This document shows positions 44,327 through 54,169 of a stretch of DNA of 64,000 nucleotides, in pieces. Positions within the stretch are counted from its first letter, which is position 1. Each line of letters opens with the position of its first letter. Origin of the DNA: Trichormus variabilis 0441. Its GTDB lineage: Bacteria; Cyanobacteriota; Cyanobacteriia; Cyanobacteriales; Nostocaceae. The position numbers and the translations under genes are program-made. The notes under the pieces are model-generated. The model did not search any database and was not told the origin of the DNA. It was given only the letters and a program-made list of their open reading frames with translations. The DNA lies in NCBI RefSeq assembly GCF_009856605.1, contig NZ_CP047243.1, positions 1 through 64,000 on the forward strand, read 5' to 3'.

Positions 44327-45522
44327 AATCAAAATTAAGCCTCAATGATAACGCCTTACGTTACTTTATCTTTTTTGGTTTAGCAGGCAGTTTATTTATT
44401 CACAGTTTTATCAAGTACGGGCTACTCAATCAAACCATTGGGTTAATCATACCTAAAGCCTCGGCACAAGTCCCAGTAGTCAATGCACCCAATGGTTTTG
44501 TGCCTGATTGGTCACGCCTTAAATTCAGCGACATGATTATAACAGAGTCCGGCAGCGTGACCTATCCTGGTTCAAGAGGTATAGAAACTAGAACCTGGAC
44601 GGCTGGTCAAAGCATTGCTGAGTTTATGGAACTGGGTGATTTTGAAACCCCCCAATTAGCCATAGAAAATCTGAAGCTTTCAACTATTGCTTCAGTACAA
44701 GGAATAAATTTAAGCGCTTTGAAACTAGGAGATTTTGAACTTAGCAAATGGCAAACTTTACCCTCTTTAGTTAAAGCCGTGCCTGGATTGGGAAACAGAA
44801 ATATTAATAGTGTGCGACCCATCCGGGATTTTGCCCGGAGATTTGGCATTAATGGCGGTACAATCGCTAATGCTAGTCGCTATTCCAATTTACGTAATGT
44901 GCAATTGGGGCGAGGAATTAACTTAAGAAATTATTCACTCACATCCATTCCTAATATTCAGAACGCATCAATTAATCGCTTTACTAATTGGCAGGACTCG
45001 AAAATTATTGGTGTGCCTGGACTATCAACACTCACCTGGGATAATTTACCCGGACTGCGATCGCTTGACCTTTCATTTGTTGCCAAAGTTGACTTGCCAT
45101 TAAGAGACGTTGAGGCTAATCGTATTCGCTCTATTTCTGGTAGTTATCAACAAGGGTTTAATGTTCCTTGCTACCAAACAAATTGCGCTCACATGGAGAT
45201 GTCTGGTATTGGTCAGACGACTGGTACACAGTGGATGTCTGGTAAGTTTCAGAAAGTTAATGGTGGATTTGGAATTTTAAAAGCTCTTAACGGTGGTAAA
45301 GAACCTACGGGGCGAAACCCCTTTGGTTCCAGTTTTAAACAAGTTGTTTGGAATATTCATGAAGACACTGGGAAGGTGGAAACTACAATGTTTTTCCGCA
45401 TTTGCAAAACCATTCCCTTCATTGGTCGCACTTGCAGTCCCTACTTTATTGGCCCTGTGCCTTTTATTGTCTACCGGGAGAAAGACCCTATCGTTCTTGG
45501 TCAACCCAATTCTCTACCTTAA
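44323..45522 (+). CDS. Large exported transfer-region protein of unknown function
   Basis: A 399-residue protein with an N-terminal hydrophobic segment (YFIFFGLAGSLFIHSFIKYG) and AxA-type site (ASAQ). The middle has repeated L-x-x-L / N-x-x-N patterns (NLRNVQLGRGINLRNYSLTS, IPNIQNASINRF) like short leucine-rich units. The C-terminus has several cysteines (NVPCYQTNCAHMEM, RICKTIPFIGRTCSPYF), likely disulphide bonded in the periplasm. It is coupled by ATGA to the VirB9-like gene and ends 2 bases before the coupling ATPase start. It could be an adhesin, stabiliser or entry-exclusion protein. Confidence 0.55.
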   Translation: MKSKLSLNDNALRYFIFFGLAGSLFIHSFIKYGLLNQTIGLIIPKASAQVPVVNAPNGFVPDWSRLKFSDMIITESGSVTYPGSRGIETRTWTAGQSIAEFMELGDFETPQLAIENLKLSTIASVQGINLSALKLGDFELSKWQTLPSLVKAVPGLGNRNINSVRPIRDFARRFGINGGTIANASRYSNLRNVQLGRGINLRNYSLTSIPNIQNASINRFTNWQDSKIIGVPGLSTLTWDNLPGLRSLDLSFVAKVDLPLRDVEANRIRSISGSYQQGFNVPCYQTNCAHMEMSGIGQTTGTQWMSGKFQKVNGGFGILKALNGGKEPTGRNPFGSSFKQVVWNIHEDTGKVETTMFFRICKTIPFIGRTCSPYFIGPVPFIVYREKDPIVLGQPNSLP

Positions 45523-45524
45523 AT

Positions 45525-47291
45525 ATGAGCCAATCCTTGAAAACAAATAGTGCTAAAAATCAACAATTTAGTTTTGAGCAATTGCAAAATCCTGATAATG
45601 CAATTGGCAAGTACACTCATCAATTACTCACCCTTAATGGTCTAACAGTTTTATCCTTGCTCGGTGCTTATATTCTCATAAGGGTATTTTTTAGCGACTC
45701 TAATAAAAAGAAAATCGCTACTTCTTATTGGGGTGGGGGTAAGGAAACGACAGTGGCTAAGAAAAAGGCTATCAAACAAATCGCCAATCCTCAATGTGAT
45801 AGTGCAGCGCTTTACATTGGTAAGCATCAGGACAAAGGTGATGGCAATACTTTCTATATTCCTGATGTACAACGAGGTACAGCCGTAATCGGCGCTCCGG
45901 GTAGTGGTAAAACATTCTCTGCCATCAACCCCATGATTTACTCCGCTATAGATCAGGGGTTTCCGATTATTGCTTATGATTTTAAGTATCCATCTCAAGC
46001 CAAAGTTGCTGCCTATGCTAAATACAAGGGCTATGATGTGCATATCTTCGCCCCAGGATTTCCTGAATCTGAAGTCTGCAATCCACTAGACTTTCTGCGC
46101 GACAGTAGTGATGCGGAAACTGCCCGACAAATTTCCACTGTCATCAATAAGAACTTTCGACTTCTGGGTAATTCAAGTGAAGATGGGTTCTTTGGGCCAT
46201 CTGGTGATCAGTTGACTCAAGCAATCATCATGTTAGCTAAAGAGTTTGGTGATTACGCCGATGTCATGACCTGTGCAGCGATACTCTCTAGTGAACACAT
46301 GGTCAAACGCCTGATGGCTGCTTCCTTAAACCCTTGGGTGAAAATTGCCTTTGGTCAGTTGTTCAGTTCTGCCGCATCTGAGAAAACCGTTGCCGGGATT
46401 GTGGCGACCGCTTCGATTATGTTTACTCGCTTTATGGCGAAAAATACTCTTGGCTGTTTCATCGGTAAAACGACTCTGCCTTTAGAAATCAAGGGTAAGC
46501 AGATGATTATCTTTGGCTTGGACAGAGAACGGCGAGATGCTGTAGGGCCTCTGATGACCAGCATTTTACACATGACTATCGCCCGTAATATCGCTTCTAA
46601 ACGCAAAGATCCATTAATCGTTGCCCTGGACGAATTACCCTCGATTTACTTGCCTGATCTATATAGGTGGCTCAACGAATCCCGTTCTGAGGGGTTCTGC
46701 GGCATTATCGGCTTCCAAAATATGGGACAGTTAGAGAAGAATTACGGTAAAGAAGTAGCTAAGGCTATCCTTGGCGCTTGCAGTTCTAAATTCATTTTTA
46801 ATCCTGGTGAAAATGAATCAGCGCAATTATTCTCTAGCTTTTTAGGTGATGAGGAAATTAAGTATAAACAGAAAAGCCGTTCTAGTGGTAGTAAAAATAA
46901 TAGCACCAGCATTAGTGAGCAAGAAAAAACTAGAAAGCTGTTTGAATCGGCTCAATTCCTGAAACTAATTGCAGGTAAATGTGTTTTTATTAATCCTGCC
47001 TACGCCAACAATAATGAGGGATCTGTTCCACTACTAAAGACGATTAAAATCTCTCAACCTCTCAAAAATGTTGATAAATATAATCAACTTAAATGGGCAA
47101 GAATTGTTAGTTTAGCCGCCAGGAAGAGTACCCAGAAATTTCCCTCCCAGCAAGATTTAGCTTTACGGGTGAATCTTGTTGAACAGCATTTTCCCCTTCC
47201 CGATAATCCAGGGGCTGTTTCTAATACTGGACTGACAGCTAAAGAAGTCGGCAACATAATTAATCAAGGAAGTTCTCAAAATGGAATTTAA
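45525..47291 (+). CDS. virD4: VirD4/TraG-type coupling ATPase
   Basis: A 588-residue protein from ATG 45525 (frame open further upstream but overlapping the preceding gene). One transmembrane helix (LTVLSLLGAYILIRVFF, about 37-55) is followed by the TraG/VirD4 ATPase: Walker A VIGAPGSGKTFSAINP (about 118-133), IAYDFKYPSQAKVAAYAKYK and Walker B PLIVALDELPSIYLPDLYRW (about 362). It brings the relaxase-DNA complex and other substrates to the type IV secretion channel. It is next to two likely substrates (47836 and 51447 genes). Confidence 0.9.
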   Translation: MSQSLKTNSAKNQQFSFEQLQNPDNAIGKYTHQLLTLNGLTVLSLLGAYILIRVFFSDSNKKKIATSYWGGGKETTVAKKKAIKQIANPQCDSAALYIGKHQDKGDGNTFYIPDVQRGTAVIGAPGSGKTFSAINPMIYSAIDQGFPIIAYDFKYPSQAKVAAYAKYKGYDVHIFAPGFPESEVCNPLDFLRDSSDAETARQISTVINKNFRLLGNSSEDGFFGPSGDQLTQAIIMLAKEFGDYADVMTCAAILSSEHMVKRLMAASLNPWVKIAFGQLFSSAASEKTVAGIVATASIMFTRFMAKNTLGCFIGKTTLPLEIKGKQMIIFGLDRERRDAVGPLMTSILHMTIARNIASKRKDPLIVALDELPSIYLPDLYRWLNESRSEGFCGIIGFQNMGQLEKNYGKEVAKAILGACSSKFIFNPGENESAQLFSSFLGDEEIKYKQKSRSSGSKNNSTSISEQEKTRKLFESAQFLKLIAGKCVFINPAYANNNEGSVPLLKTIKISQPLKNVDKYNQLKWARIVSLAARKSTQKFPSQQDLALRVNLVEQHFPLPDNPGAVSNTGLTAKEVGNIINQGSSQNGI

Positions 47292-47296
47292 TAATT

Positions 47297-47788
47297 ATGA
47301 AAATGAATATTGAAGAATTGAAGATTGATAACTTTGAGCTAATTCAAACACTATCTCAAGAGAATATTTTAGCAGATGGTAGCCTTATTGATATTAGTCT
47401 GCCTCTGCTCCAGATTATTCAAGAGTTTAAGAATTTATCCCAAACCAGACCAAGGCTGAGAAGTTTGGGTATATATACTATCATTAGTCTAAAAAACATT
47501 TACATTAAACTAAATAAAGAATCTTGCCTAAAAATTGTTAAGCAATATATTGAGGGTATTGGTTGGCATGATTTGCAATATATCTGTTTTTTGGATATTC
47601 AAAATAGCAATGTTTATATTCATATTATTTTTAATCGGGTTACACCAGAGGGTCAACTCATTGAGCTTAAATGTCTAGGGGCAACTTGGCAGCAATATGA
47701 GGTCTTACGTCAATCTTGTTGTCGGATTTTAGAAAACCCTATTAATAATAAATATTTGCAAAGAAAATTCTGCAACTGTTGTCCATAA
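47297..47788 (+). CDS. Degenerate relaxase-like (MobP-type) protein
   Basis: A 163-residue protein starting 5 bases after virD4. Residues 85-130, GIGWHDLQYICFLDI and NSNVYIHIIFNRVTPEGQLI, resemble the relaxase box of the MobP/PF03432 family (expected pattern: h-x-D-x-x-N-x-H-x-H-I-x-x-N-R-V). Only one of the metal-binding histidines remains and the N-terminal tyrosine motif is not evident, so nicking activity is doubtful. It may have become a DNA-binding accessory for the MobV relaxase. Similarity is by eye only. Confidence 0.5.
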   Translation: MKMNIEELKIDNFELIQTLSQENILADGSLIDISLPLLQIIQEFKNLSQTRPRLRSLGIYTIISLKNIYIKLNKESCLKIVKQYIEGIGWHDLQYICFLDIQNSNVYIHIIFNRVTPEGQLIELKCLGATWQQYEVLRQSCCRILENPINNKYLQRKFCNCCP

Positions 47789-47835
47789 ACAACAGTACAA
47801 CATGAGGCACAGTCTACAAATAATTAACAAAAAAT

Positions 47836-50800
47836 ATGTTTGATGAACGACATTTGCAACTCACTTCTGCTTACGACAGAGCAAGTCAGCATTTTATTAG
47901 AGCTTTCATCTATCCTCTAGGTGAGTTTATTTATAAATCCATTGAAGAAGCTATTGATTTAAAATGCCGCATCGAAATAGGGGAAGAAACTTATTTCTTA
48001 ACTCCTGATGAGGATGGTGGTTGGAAATGGTCAAAAGGTGAACAGGAAATAACTAATGAAGAAATAGAACAAATAGAAGGAACCCTAGAATACTTATTAC
48101 CTAGACTTTTACCCGGTAGTCATGATTCAACACCACCCAATTTTCCTCCTCCCCCTGATTTACCTCCAGTTTTACCTAACCCAAATATTCCTCCAAGTCT
48201 TCCCCCTTCTGGTGAACTTGTTGATTTCTTAGCCATACAAATTGAAAGCAATAATACTCTAGAATATCAATACTTACAAAGCCAAGAAGAAATATTCTTA
48301 ACTCCGCCAAACTGGAGTAATGATTATGTCATAAATGATGTTATTGAAATTCAGGATGTATCAATAACATCATCTACAGAGATTGTGGATGATTCCTCTA
48401 TTTTAGACGATGCCAACCCTGATAAAGACTATGAGCAGAGTCAAGTGATTAATTCTCATGAAATTGCTGATGAGCATTTAACAGTAGAGTTGATTAGCAA
48501 CAACACAATTCCAATCAAGAGTGAAAATCTTCGCCCAGAACATATTGATCCACAACATTGGCACGAACTCGTAGTAGACAGTGCGATCGCTCCTGAGATT
48601 GCACAGATGAACTTTCAAAGTCTTCACTTTAGCCAGACAAACGGTTCACACGAAGCTTGGGAGCGGTTAATGATCAGCGAAAACCTACCACGCACAAATA
48701 CAGGTAGGCTCTCTGGTGAGATATTGAAAACATATTCCTATCTAGATTTGACAGACGGCTGGTGGTGTAATGCAGGAGTAGATCCGCGTACTTTTGAGGG
48801 CTTAAATCCTGGTGAGACTGCCCACCATAAAGAATGGGGATGCTATAAGCCAAATCAGCCAAGACCAAAAAGAGAGCGTGACGGGCAGATAATTGAGGGG
48901 AAATTCATTAAATATGAACATCCGCCTAAAACTCAATTGAGTATTTTTTTGTTAGATGTCCCAGACAAGATTGCTCAAAATATTTACTCCTTGGCTGGAG
49001 TAAACCCCAGCGATAGCGATCGCACTTCTGGATTTTGGTATTGCGTATGGAAACATAACATTTCTATCACCATTACTGAGGGTGCAAAGAAAGCGGCTAG
49101 TCTCTTAAGCCAAGGTCATGCTGCCATCGGGCTACCGGGAATTTCTGCCGGATACCGCACACCTAAAAATGAATGGGGTCAAAAAATGGGTGATTCCTAT
49201 TTAGCACCAGAGTTAGCTGTTTTCGCTACTAAGAGCAGGGAAATCAAAATCTGCTTTGACTATGAAACTAAACCAGAAACTAAACTCAATATCGACAGGG
49301 ATATTTGGAAAACAGGAAGTTTGTTACAAGAATTGGGTTGTGTAGTGAAAGTAGTAACCTTGCTAGGGCCAGATAAGGGTGTAGATGATTTTTTAGTCTC
49401 ACAAGGAACAGAAGCTTTTGAAAAGTTATCTGCTATGGCAATATCTCTAGAGCAATGGAATAAAAATAAATTTGATAATTTACGTTGCACTCTCAAGCTT
49501 AAAGATGGCACAGTCAGAACAATTTCTGAACCAGGAGACTCTACTTTGACAACAAATGTCACCCTTGATGAATCAGAACAAAACATTGGTGTATTTAAAA
49601 AAAATCGGGCTAAATCACTTATTAACCCTAGTTCACAAATCATACATATAAAAGTTACTGATGCAGAAATTATTGATGTTGAGGTTATTTCTTCCAGACA
49701 AAATCAACCACTTGAAGGAGCAACTTTACAAAACACAAGTGGTACTTCTTGGGCTAAAAAGGAAAATGTTACGCTTTATGAGCCTAACTTCTTTAGAAAG
49801 CGTCTTGAAGCTAGTGAGAATAAACAAATAGCTTCTGCTGCTTATACTTTGTTAAAAAAATATGGTGTTGATACTAAAGATAAACAACAGCAGACTATTG
49901 GCAAAATTTACCATGCTGATGCTTTTGTAATTAAGAATCATGGCGGCGACAAATACAGTATCCATCGTCGTCATGATCATGTAGAGTTAATGACTTTTCA
50001 AGCTGATAAATGGGGACACGTAGGCAATATTCAACTTTCTTACACCCAAATCAAGAATGCACTTAAAACTCAGCCAAAAAAACAAATCAACATTCTGCCG
50101 ATTGAAAGGCAAGAGTTTTTGTTAGTGGCTGATGTCATTAAAGCAGGCAAAGAATTACCATCTGTCGATTGTGACCCCCGCAAAATTGCCTCAACTCTTT
50201 CTTCGCTATCTCCTCAAGGTACACATAATATTTTAGAAAGTTTTAAAGAAAAAGAGGTGTTACAAATCCTGACCCAAACTATCACTAGTTTTGGACAAGA
50301 TGACTTAACTTTGGGCAATTACCGCATTCTTTTTGAGCAAAGCACTGGCACTACATCGACTCTACAACTATTCAAAACCGAACACAATGGTATTACTAGG
50401 GAAGCCGTAAGATTTGAATTTGAGCGTACTGAAGCTGGGATAACTCACCAAGTCAAAGCTTTAGCTATTACTGAAGCTGATTTAGAAAAATTAAGACTTC
50501 TAGCTCAAAAACTGCATATTAATTATCAAGCTTTGTTTGGCAATCCTAATAACACTCGTGACATCGAATTGCCCCTTCATCCCGAAATTGCCCTTAATTT
50601 AGACTCCGGGCAATCACCTTCAAAGTATAGAGAGTCTGATGATCAAAGACAACAGAGTACTGTATCACAATCAACTACACCAATACTTAAAGCCACAAAA
50701 CCATCACAATCTACACAACAGCAGAATTATTCTTTTAATTTAGATAACGTTGTGCTACCACTGCATCCAGTTTTGAAACAATACTGGGAACAGTTAGAAC

Positions 50801-51420
50801 TTGATGGTTCTGGCAATAAGTTCGTAGAACAAGGGCATTTAGAATTTCAAACTAAAATTCAGCAAACTGGAACATTAACCGTTGGTGAACAGCGTGAACT
50901 TTATCAACAGATTCAAAATCAAGCCTGGAACCAGATTAACCGCAATGGGCGTACTGATATTGTACTGCCAGCATTGGCTGTGATTGTGAATGATTTGCGC
51001 TCGCTCTCGCTTCAACAATCACAACCAAACATTTCTTCTGACCCAGCCTGTGATACACCAATGCCTCTCCACAGAGATATCGCTGCTCATTGGGAGAATT
51101 TAGAAACCAATAACACTTGGTTTAGTGTTGCCAATCAGTACAACAATCCTTTACGGAATAAATTAGAAAAAACTGGTAAGCTGACTATTGGGGAACAACG
51201 TGAACTTTACCAGAAAATTCTCCTTCAAAGTCAAGTTGAGCAGCATAAAAAAGGCAAAACTGATATTTTTCTTCCTCCTTTAAGTGATATTGTTCAAGAC
51301 TTGATTGATGCTCGTAGTCAGATAATTGACCACACTTATACGCCCAAAGTTGAAGTACATTCTCCTCAGAAATCTCACACTTCACAACAATCTACTAATT
51401 CACAAGAATTAGAATTGTAA
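47836..51420 (+). CDS. DUF3854 (Toprim-like primase) transfer-region protein
   Basis: A 1194-residue protein. Residues 220-560 are a DUF3854 domain homologous to that of the rep protein at 27475: HWHELVVDSAIAPEIAQMNF, TEGAKKAASLLSQGHAAIGL, ICFDYETKPET and GVDDFLV. No helicase follows. The C-terminal 300 residues contain two clear repeats (LPLHPVLKQYWEQL ... GEQRELYQQI and MPLHRDIAAHWENL ... GEQRELYQKI) and a partial third. It ends in SQELEL. By analogy with plasmid TraC-type primases it could be sent with the DNA into the recipient (inference). Confidence 0.7.
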   Translation: MFDERHLQLTSAYDRASQHFIRAFIYPLGEFIYKSIEEAIDLKCRIEIGEETYFLTPDEDGGWKWSKGEQEITNEEIEQIEGTLEYLLPRLLPGSHDSTPPNFPPPPDLPPVLPNPNIPPSLPPSGELVDFLAIQIESNNTLEYQYLQSQEEIFLTPPNWSNDYVINDVIEIQDVSITSSTEIVDDSSILDDANPDKDYEQSQVINSHEIADEHLTVELISNNTIPIKSENLRPEHIDPQHWHELVVDSAIAPEIAQMNFQSLHFSQTNGSHEAWERLMISENLPRTNTGRLSGEILKTYSYLDLTDGWWCNAGVDPRTFEGLNPGETAHHKEWGCYKPNQPRPKRERDGQIIEGKFIKYEHPPKTQLSIFLLDVPDKIAQNIYSLAGVNPSDSDRTSGFWYCVWKHNISITITEGAKKAASLLSQGHAAIGLPGISAGYRTPKNEWGQKMGDSYLAPELAVFATKSREIKICFDYETKPETKLNIDRDIWKTGSLLQELGCVVKVVTLLGPDKGVDDFLVSQGTEAFEKLSAMAISLEQWNKNKFDNLRCTLKLKDGTVRTISEPGDSTLTTNVTLDESEQNIGVFKKNRAKSLINPSSQIIHIKVTDAEIIDVEVISSRQNQPLEGATLQNTSGTSWAKKENVTLYEPNFFRKRLEASENKQIASAAYTLLKKYGVDTKDKQQQTIGKIYHADAFVIKNHGGDKYSIHRRHDHVELMTFQADKWGHVGNIQLSYTQIKNALKTQPKKQINILPIERQEFLLVADVIKAGKELPSVDCDPRKIASTLSSLSPQGTHNILESFKEKEVLQILTQTITSFGQDDLTLGNYRILFEQSTGTTSTLQLFKTEHNGITREAVRFEFERTEAGITHQVKALAITEADLEKLRLLAQKLHINYQALFGNPNNTRDIELPLHPEIALNLDSGQSPSKYRESDDQRQQSTVSQSTTPILKATKPSQSTQQQNYSFNLDNVVLPLHPVLKQYWEQLELDGSGNKFVEQGHLEFQTKIQQTGTLTVGEQRELYQQIQNQAWNQINRNGRTDIVLPALAVIVNDLRSLSLQQSQPNISSDPACDTPMPLHRDIAAHWENLETNNTWFSVANQYNNPLRNKLEKTGKLTIGEQRELYQKILLQSQVEQHKKGKTDIFLPPLSDIVQDLIDARSQIIDHTYTPKVEVHSPQKSHTSQQSTNSQELEL

Positions 51421-51446
51421 TCAACATCTGCCAAATACACCTGAAT

Positions 51447-52238
51447 ATGCAGTCTAATTTAGTATCCGAAACCATCACTACCATCAACCGCGATAGTGGA
51501 CTTTCTCAAAACCAAATGGCCTATAGGCTGGCATTGATGATGGAGAGATACCCACCTTCATCAATACAGTCAACCCCTGCGCTAGATCCGACAGAGCGCT
51601 CTAATATTATGGCTGAGATGAAAAATACTCTATCTCTATCCCACAATGCCCGAAGTAATGAAGATTATCGGCAAAGTCTTAAGGAGAAATACCTGAAAGA
51701 GTACGCTCAGAAATTTGGCTTAAATAAACCTGAACAAATACCTAATATGGACAACTCAACCAGGGTGAAAAATTTAATAGCCGAGAAGAAAAAGACTTTC
51801 TTACAAGAGATATTACAGTCTAAAGAACGCAAGTTACCTTTAGTTAACAATCAAACATTTACACCAAAGGATAACGAAAATCATGAGGAGGCTAAAAAAT
51901 CTCTCATTCCTGCATTGATGAACATCCTCGTAACCAAAGGACAAGACACCGTTGGCGGTCGCATTTATGAGGGTATCTCTTATCGACTAAATCTCATGAT
52001 GAGAGAGGGGATGCAACGTCTCGTGATTTGGCGCAAAAGTGATAATCAATCTGCTTTTAGTGCCTATAAAGTTGATGCTAAGGAAGAATATAAAATTTTA
52101 CACAATAATCTTTCACCAGAAGAAACACAAAAGCTGATCAATTTTGATATGAGAGTGCAACAGCAACAGCAACAGTTACCTTCGCCGCCACAGCAACAAC
52201 AAAACGACCGCTCTCCTGACGGCCCAGAATTAGAATGA
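51447..52238 (+). CDS. Last gene of the transfer operon, unknown
   Basis: A 263-residue polar protein starting 26 bases after the DUF3854 gene. It begins with a helical segment (ETITTINRDSGLSQNQMAYR), has a long charged helix region, and ends in a Gln-rich linker and the tail DGPELE, nearly the same tail as two other transfer proteins. No known domain. Its place and tail suggest a secreted substrate or an accessory of the DUF3854 protein. Confidence 0.5.
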   Translation: MQSNLVSETITTINRDSGLSQNQMAYRLALMMERYPPSSIQSTPALDPTERSNIMAEMKNTLSLSHNARSNEDYRQSLKEKYLKEYAQKFGLNKPEQIPNMDNSTRVKNLIAEKKKTFLQEILQSKERKLPLVNNQTFTPKDNENHEEAKKSLIPALMNILVTKGQDTVGGRIYEGISYRLNLMMREGMQRLVIWRKSDNQSAFSAYKVDAKEEYKILHNNLSPEETQKLINFDMRVQQQQQQLPSPPQQQQNDRSPDGPELE

Positions 52239-52239
52239 A

Positions 52240-52482
52240 CTAGTGAAAATAACCAACGAACAACCCCAGAAAATACACAGTTACTAAAACGTACCGCTTC
52301 GTTACACGCTCGAATTGTGACCAGGGTGAAATAATGACAGCTAATACTATATAAAATAATGCTTGTAAAAAATCGTTGTGGCTCAATTTAATGATTGCTG
52401 CTATCATCAAAGCCACAAAAATCAAAAACTCCACCACTGATTCAATTCTGTCCCACAGTTTGACATCATATAGGTAACGCAT
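52240..52482 (-). CDS. Small membrane protein after histidine kinase
   Basis: An 80-residue protein from ATG 52482. It has three hydrophobic helices (VVEFLIFVALMIAAIIKL, ALFYIVLAVIISPWS, YVLVTVYFLGLFVGYF). The start overlaps the end of the kinase gene by 17 bases, so it is in the same operon. No family recognised; it might anchor or tune the soluble kinase. It ends one base after the convergent unknown gene. Confidence 0.45.
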   Translation of the reverse strand: MRYLYDVKLWDRIESVVEFLIFVALMIAAIIKLSHNDFLQALFYIVLAVIISPWSQFERVTKRYVLVTVYFLGLFVGYFH

Positions 52483-53227
52483 CTTGCACCTTCTGCGATT
52501 TGGGCAACATCCTACCATCAAGTCCATATATCCCGTCATCCTTGTAAGGAAATATTATGGTGAATTTAGTTCCTTGCCCTACAGTCGAATTTACCTTGAT
52601 GTCCAACCCATGAGCGTAAGCCACAGACAGAGCAATGTACAATCCCAGTCCCATGCCTACTCGATTGGATGAATTAGGCGATTGCCACAATGGTAAGAAG
52701 ATATTTGAGATTTGTTCGGCAGCAATTCCTATCCCAGTATCTTCAATCTCGATAATTAAATCATCGCATTGATGGAGAAGTCTTAAAAAGATTTCTCCAC
52801 GACTAGTGTACTTGATGGCGTTGGTGAGAATATTGCAAATCATCCTATCAATACTTACTCCGTCAGCCCTGACTTGAGTTCCATGCTTATATAATGTTTG
52901 AGTTTCATAGTGCAGTTTCAACGAATGATACTGTGCTATAGGATTGAACAAACAGTAAGTTTTCTGTAAAAAAGCTAACATATCAAACTGAGTTACCGTC
53001 ATTGGATTAACTTCAAAAAAAGTAGTCTTTCTAGATTGAATTAAACTCACTACTCGTTCATTGAGTTCTTGTAGACTTATCAAAAAAGGTCTAATTTCTT
53101 CTAAAGACTGTCCATAAGCACCAGCAATCATCTGATTCAGCACTATTGATGCTCCTTGATGATTGTTTGACACATCGTGCAGTAGAGCTAATAAATCCAG
53201 TTGCTTGCTTAGATGTTCTTGTTGCAT
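52466..53227 (-). CDS. Sensor-less histidine kinase
   Basis: A 253-residue protein with HisKA-like dimerisation helix LLALLHDVSNNHQGAS (H17, D18) and an HATPase_c domain: N-box MICNILTNAIKYTSRGEIFL, G1 IEDTGIGIAAEQI and G2 GMGLGLYIALSVA. There is no transmembrane or input domain, so the signal must come from a partner. A NarL-type regulator gene lies divergently 267 bases away. It probably controls plasmid transfer genes, given its place inside the conjugation region (inference). The start ATG is at 53227. Confidence 0.85.
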   Translation of the reverse strand: MQQEHLSKQLDLLALLHDVSNNHQGASIVLNQMIAGAYGQSLEEIRPFLISLQELNERVVSLIQSRKTTFFEVNPMTVTQFDMLAFLQKTYCLFNPIAQYHSLKLHYETQTLYKHGTQVRADGVSIDRMICNILTNAIKYTSRGEIFLRLLHQCDDLIIEIEDTGIGIAAEQISNIFLPLWQSPNSSNRVGMGLGLYIALSVAYAHGLDIKVNSTVGQGTKFTIIFPYKDDGIYGLDGRMLPKSQKVQDALPI

Positions 53228-53494
53228 ATATGCTTCCCCAGACAGATTGTTATTTTTGTGACTTTTATGATTGCTGATTTTATTGTTAAATTTTAGAATA
53301 TTTTTATTTTAGTCTGGAAAAACTTTTTATACAATCATATTTTAGGGTTAATACTTTCACTTCACTTCCCAAAACATATTCTGCTAACTCACTAGTTTTA
53401 CTTTATGTCTCTATATATATAAAGTCAAAGATTTAACATCAGAAACTGTGTTATAAATATTGGATACCTACAGCTAAAGTAATGAAAGAGCTAT

Positions 53495-54157
53495 ATGATT
53501 CGAGTAGTATTTATTGAGGATAATGATATCATCAGGCTCGGAATAACTACCGCTATTAATCAACAACCAGATATAGAAATGGTAGGGGTTGGTCATACAG
53601 GAAATGAAGGGGTGGAATTAGTTAAAAGTTTAAGCCCTGATGTTGCTTTAGTAGACATTGGGCTGCCTGATATTTCTGGAATCGAGGTCATTAAACAAAT
53701 CAAGAAATCTAAAAGCAACACTAAAGTTGTTGTCATTTCTTGCAACTCTTGTCAAGAGGTTATCACTGCTGCTATCAGTAGTGGTGCTGATTCTTATATT
53801 CTCAAGAAAAATAATACTTCTTTGATTGTGGAGGCAATCAAGTCCACTTACAATAACAAAAGCTTATTCGATTCCGAAATTATTCAAAGAGGGTTACTCA
53901 AGATTTTCCCGACACAGAAAGCTAAAGGCAAGATATTTGACGACCACTTAACCCAGCGAGAAATTAGTGTTTTAGCATTAATTGCTGCTGGTTTTTCTAA
54001 TAAACAAATCGGTGAAAAGTTGTTTATTGGTGAGAATACTGTCAAAAATCATGCTAGGAATATTTACTCTAAATTAGGTGTTGATAGTCGGATCAATGCC
54101 ATTCTCAAAGGCTCTGAACTCGGCTATATCTCCAACACTGCTACCCAAGTTATTTAA
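53495..54157 (+). CDS. NarL/LuxR-family response regulator
   Basis: A 220-residue protein: receiver domain with E8, D9, phospho-acceptor D54 (VALVDIGLPDISGIEV), T/S and K107-type residues (YILKKNN), and a C-terminal LuxR HTH, LTQREISVLALIAAGFSNKQ and GENTVKNHARNIYSKLGV. It pairs with the divergent histidine kinase. NarL-type proteins bind short inverted repeats as dimers, so the 35-bp motifs in this window are candidate targets, which is untested. Confidence 0.9.
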   Translation: MIRVVFIEDNDIIRLGITTAINQQPDIEMVGVGHTGNEGVELVKSLSPDVALVDIGLPDISGIEVIKQIKKSKSNTKVVVISCNSCQEVITAAISSGADSYILKKNNTSLIVEAIKSTYNNKSLFDSEIIQRGLLKIFPTQKAKGKIFDDHLTQREISVLALIAAGFSNKQIGEKLFIGENTVKNHARNIYSKLGVDSRINAILKGSELGYISNTATQVI

Positions 54158-54169
54158 GAACTTACATGC

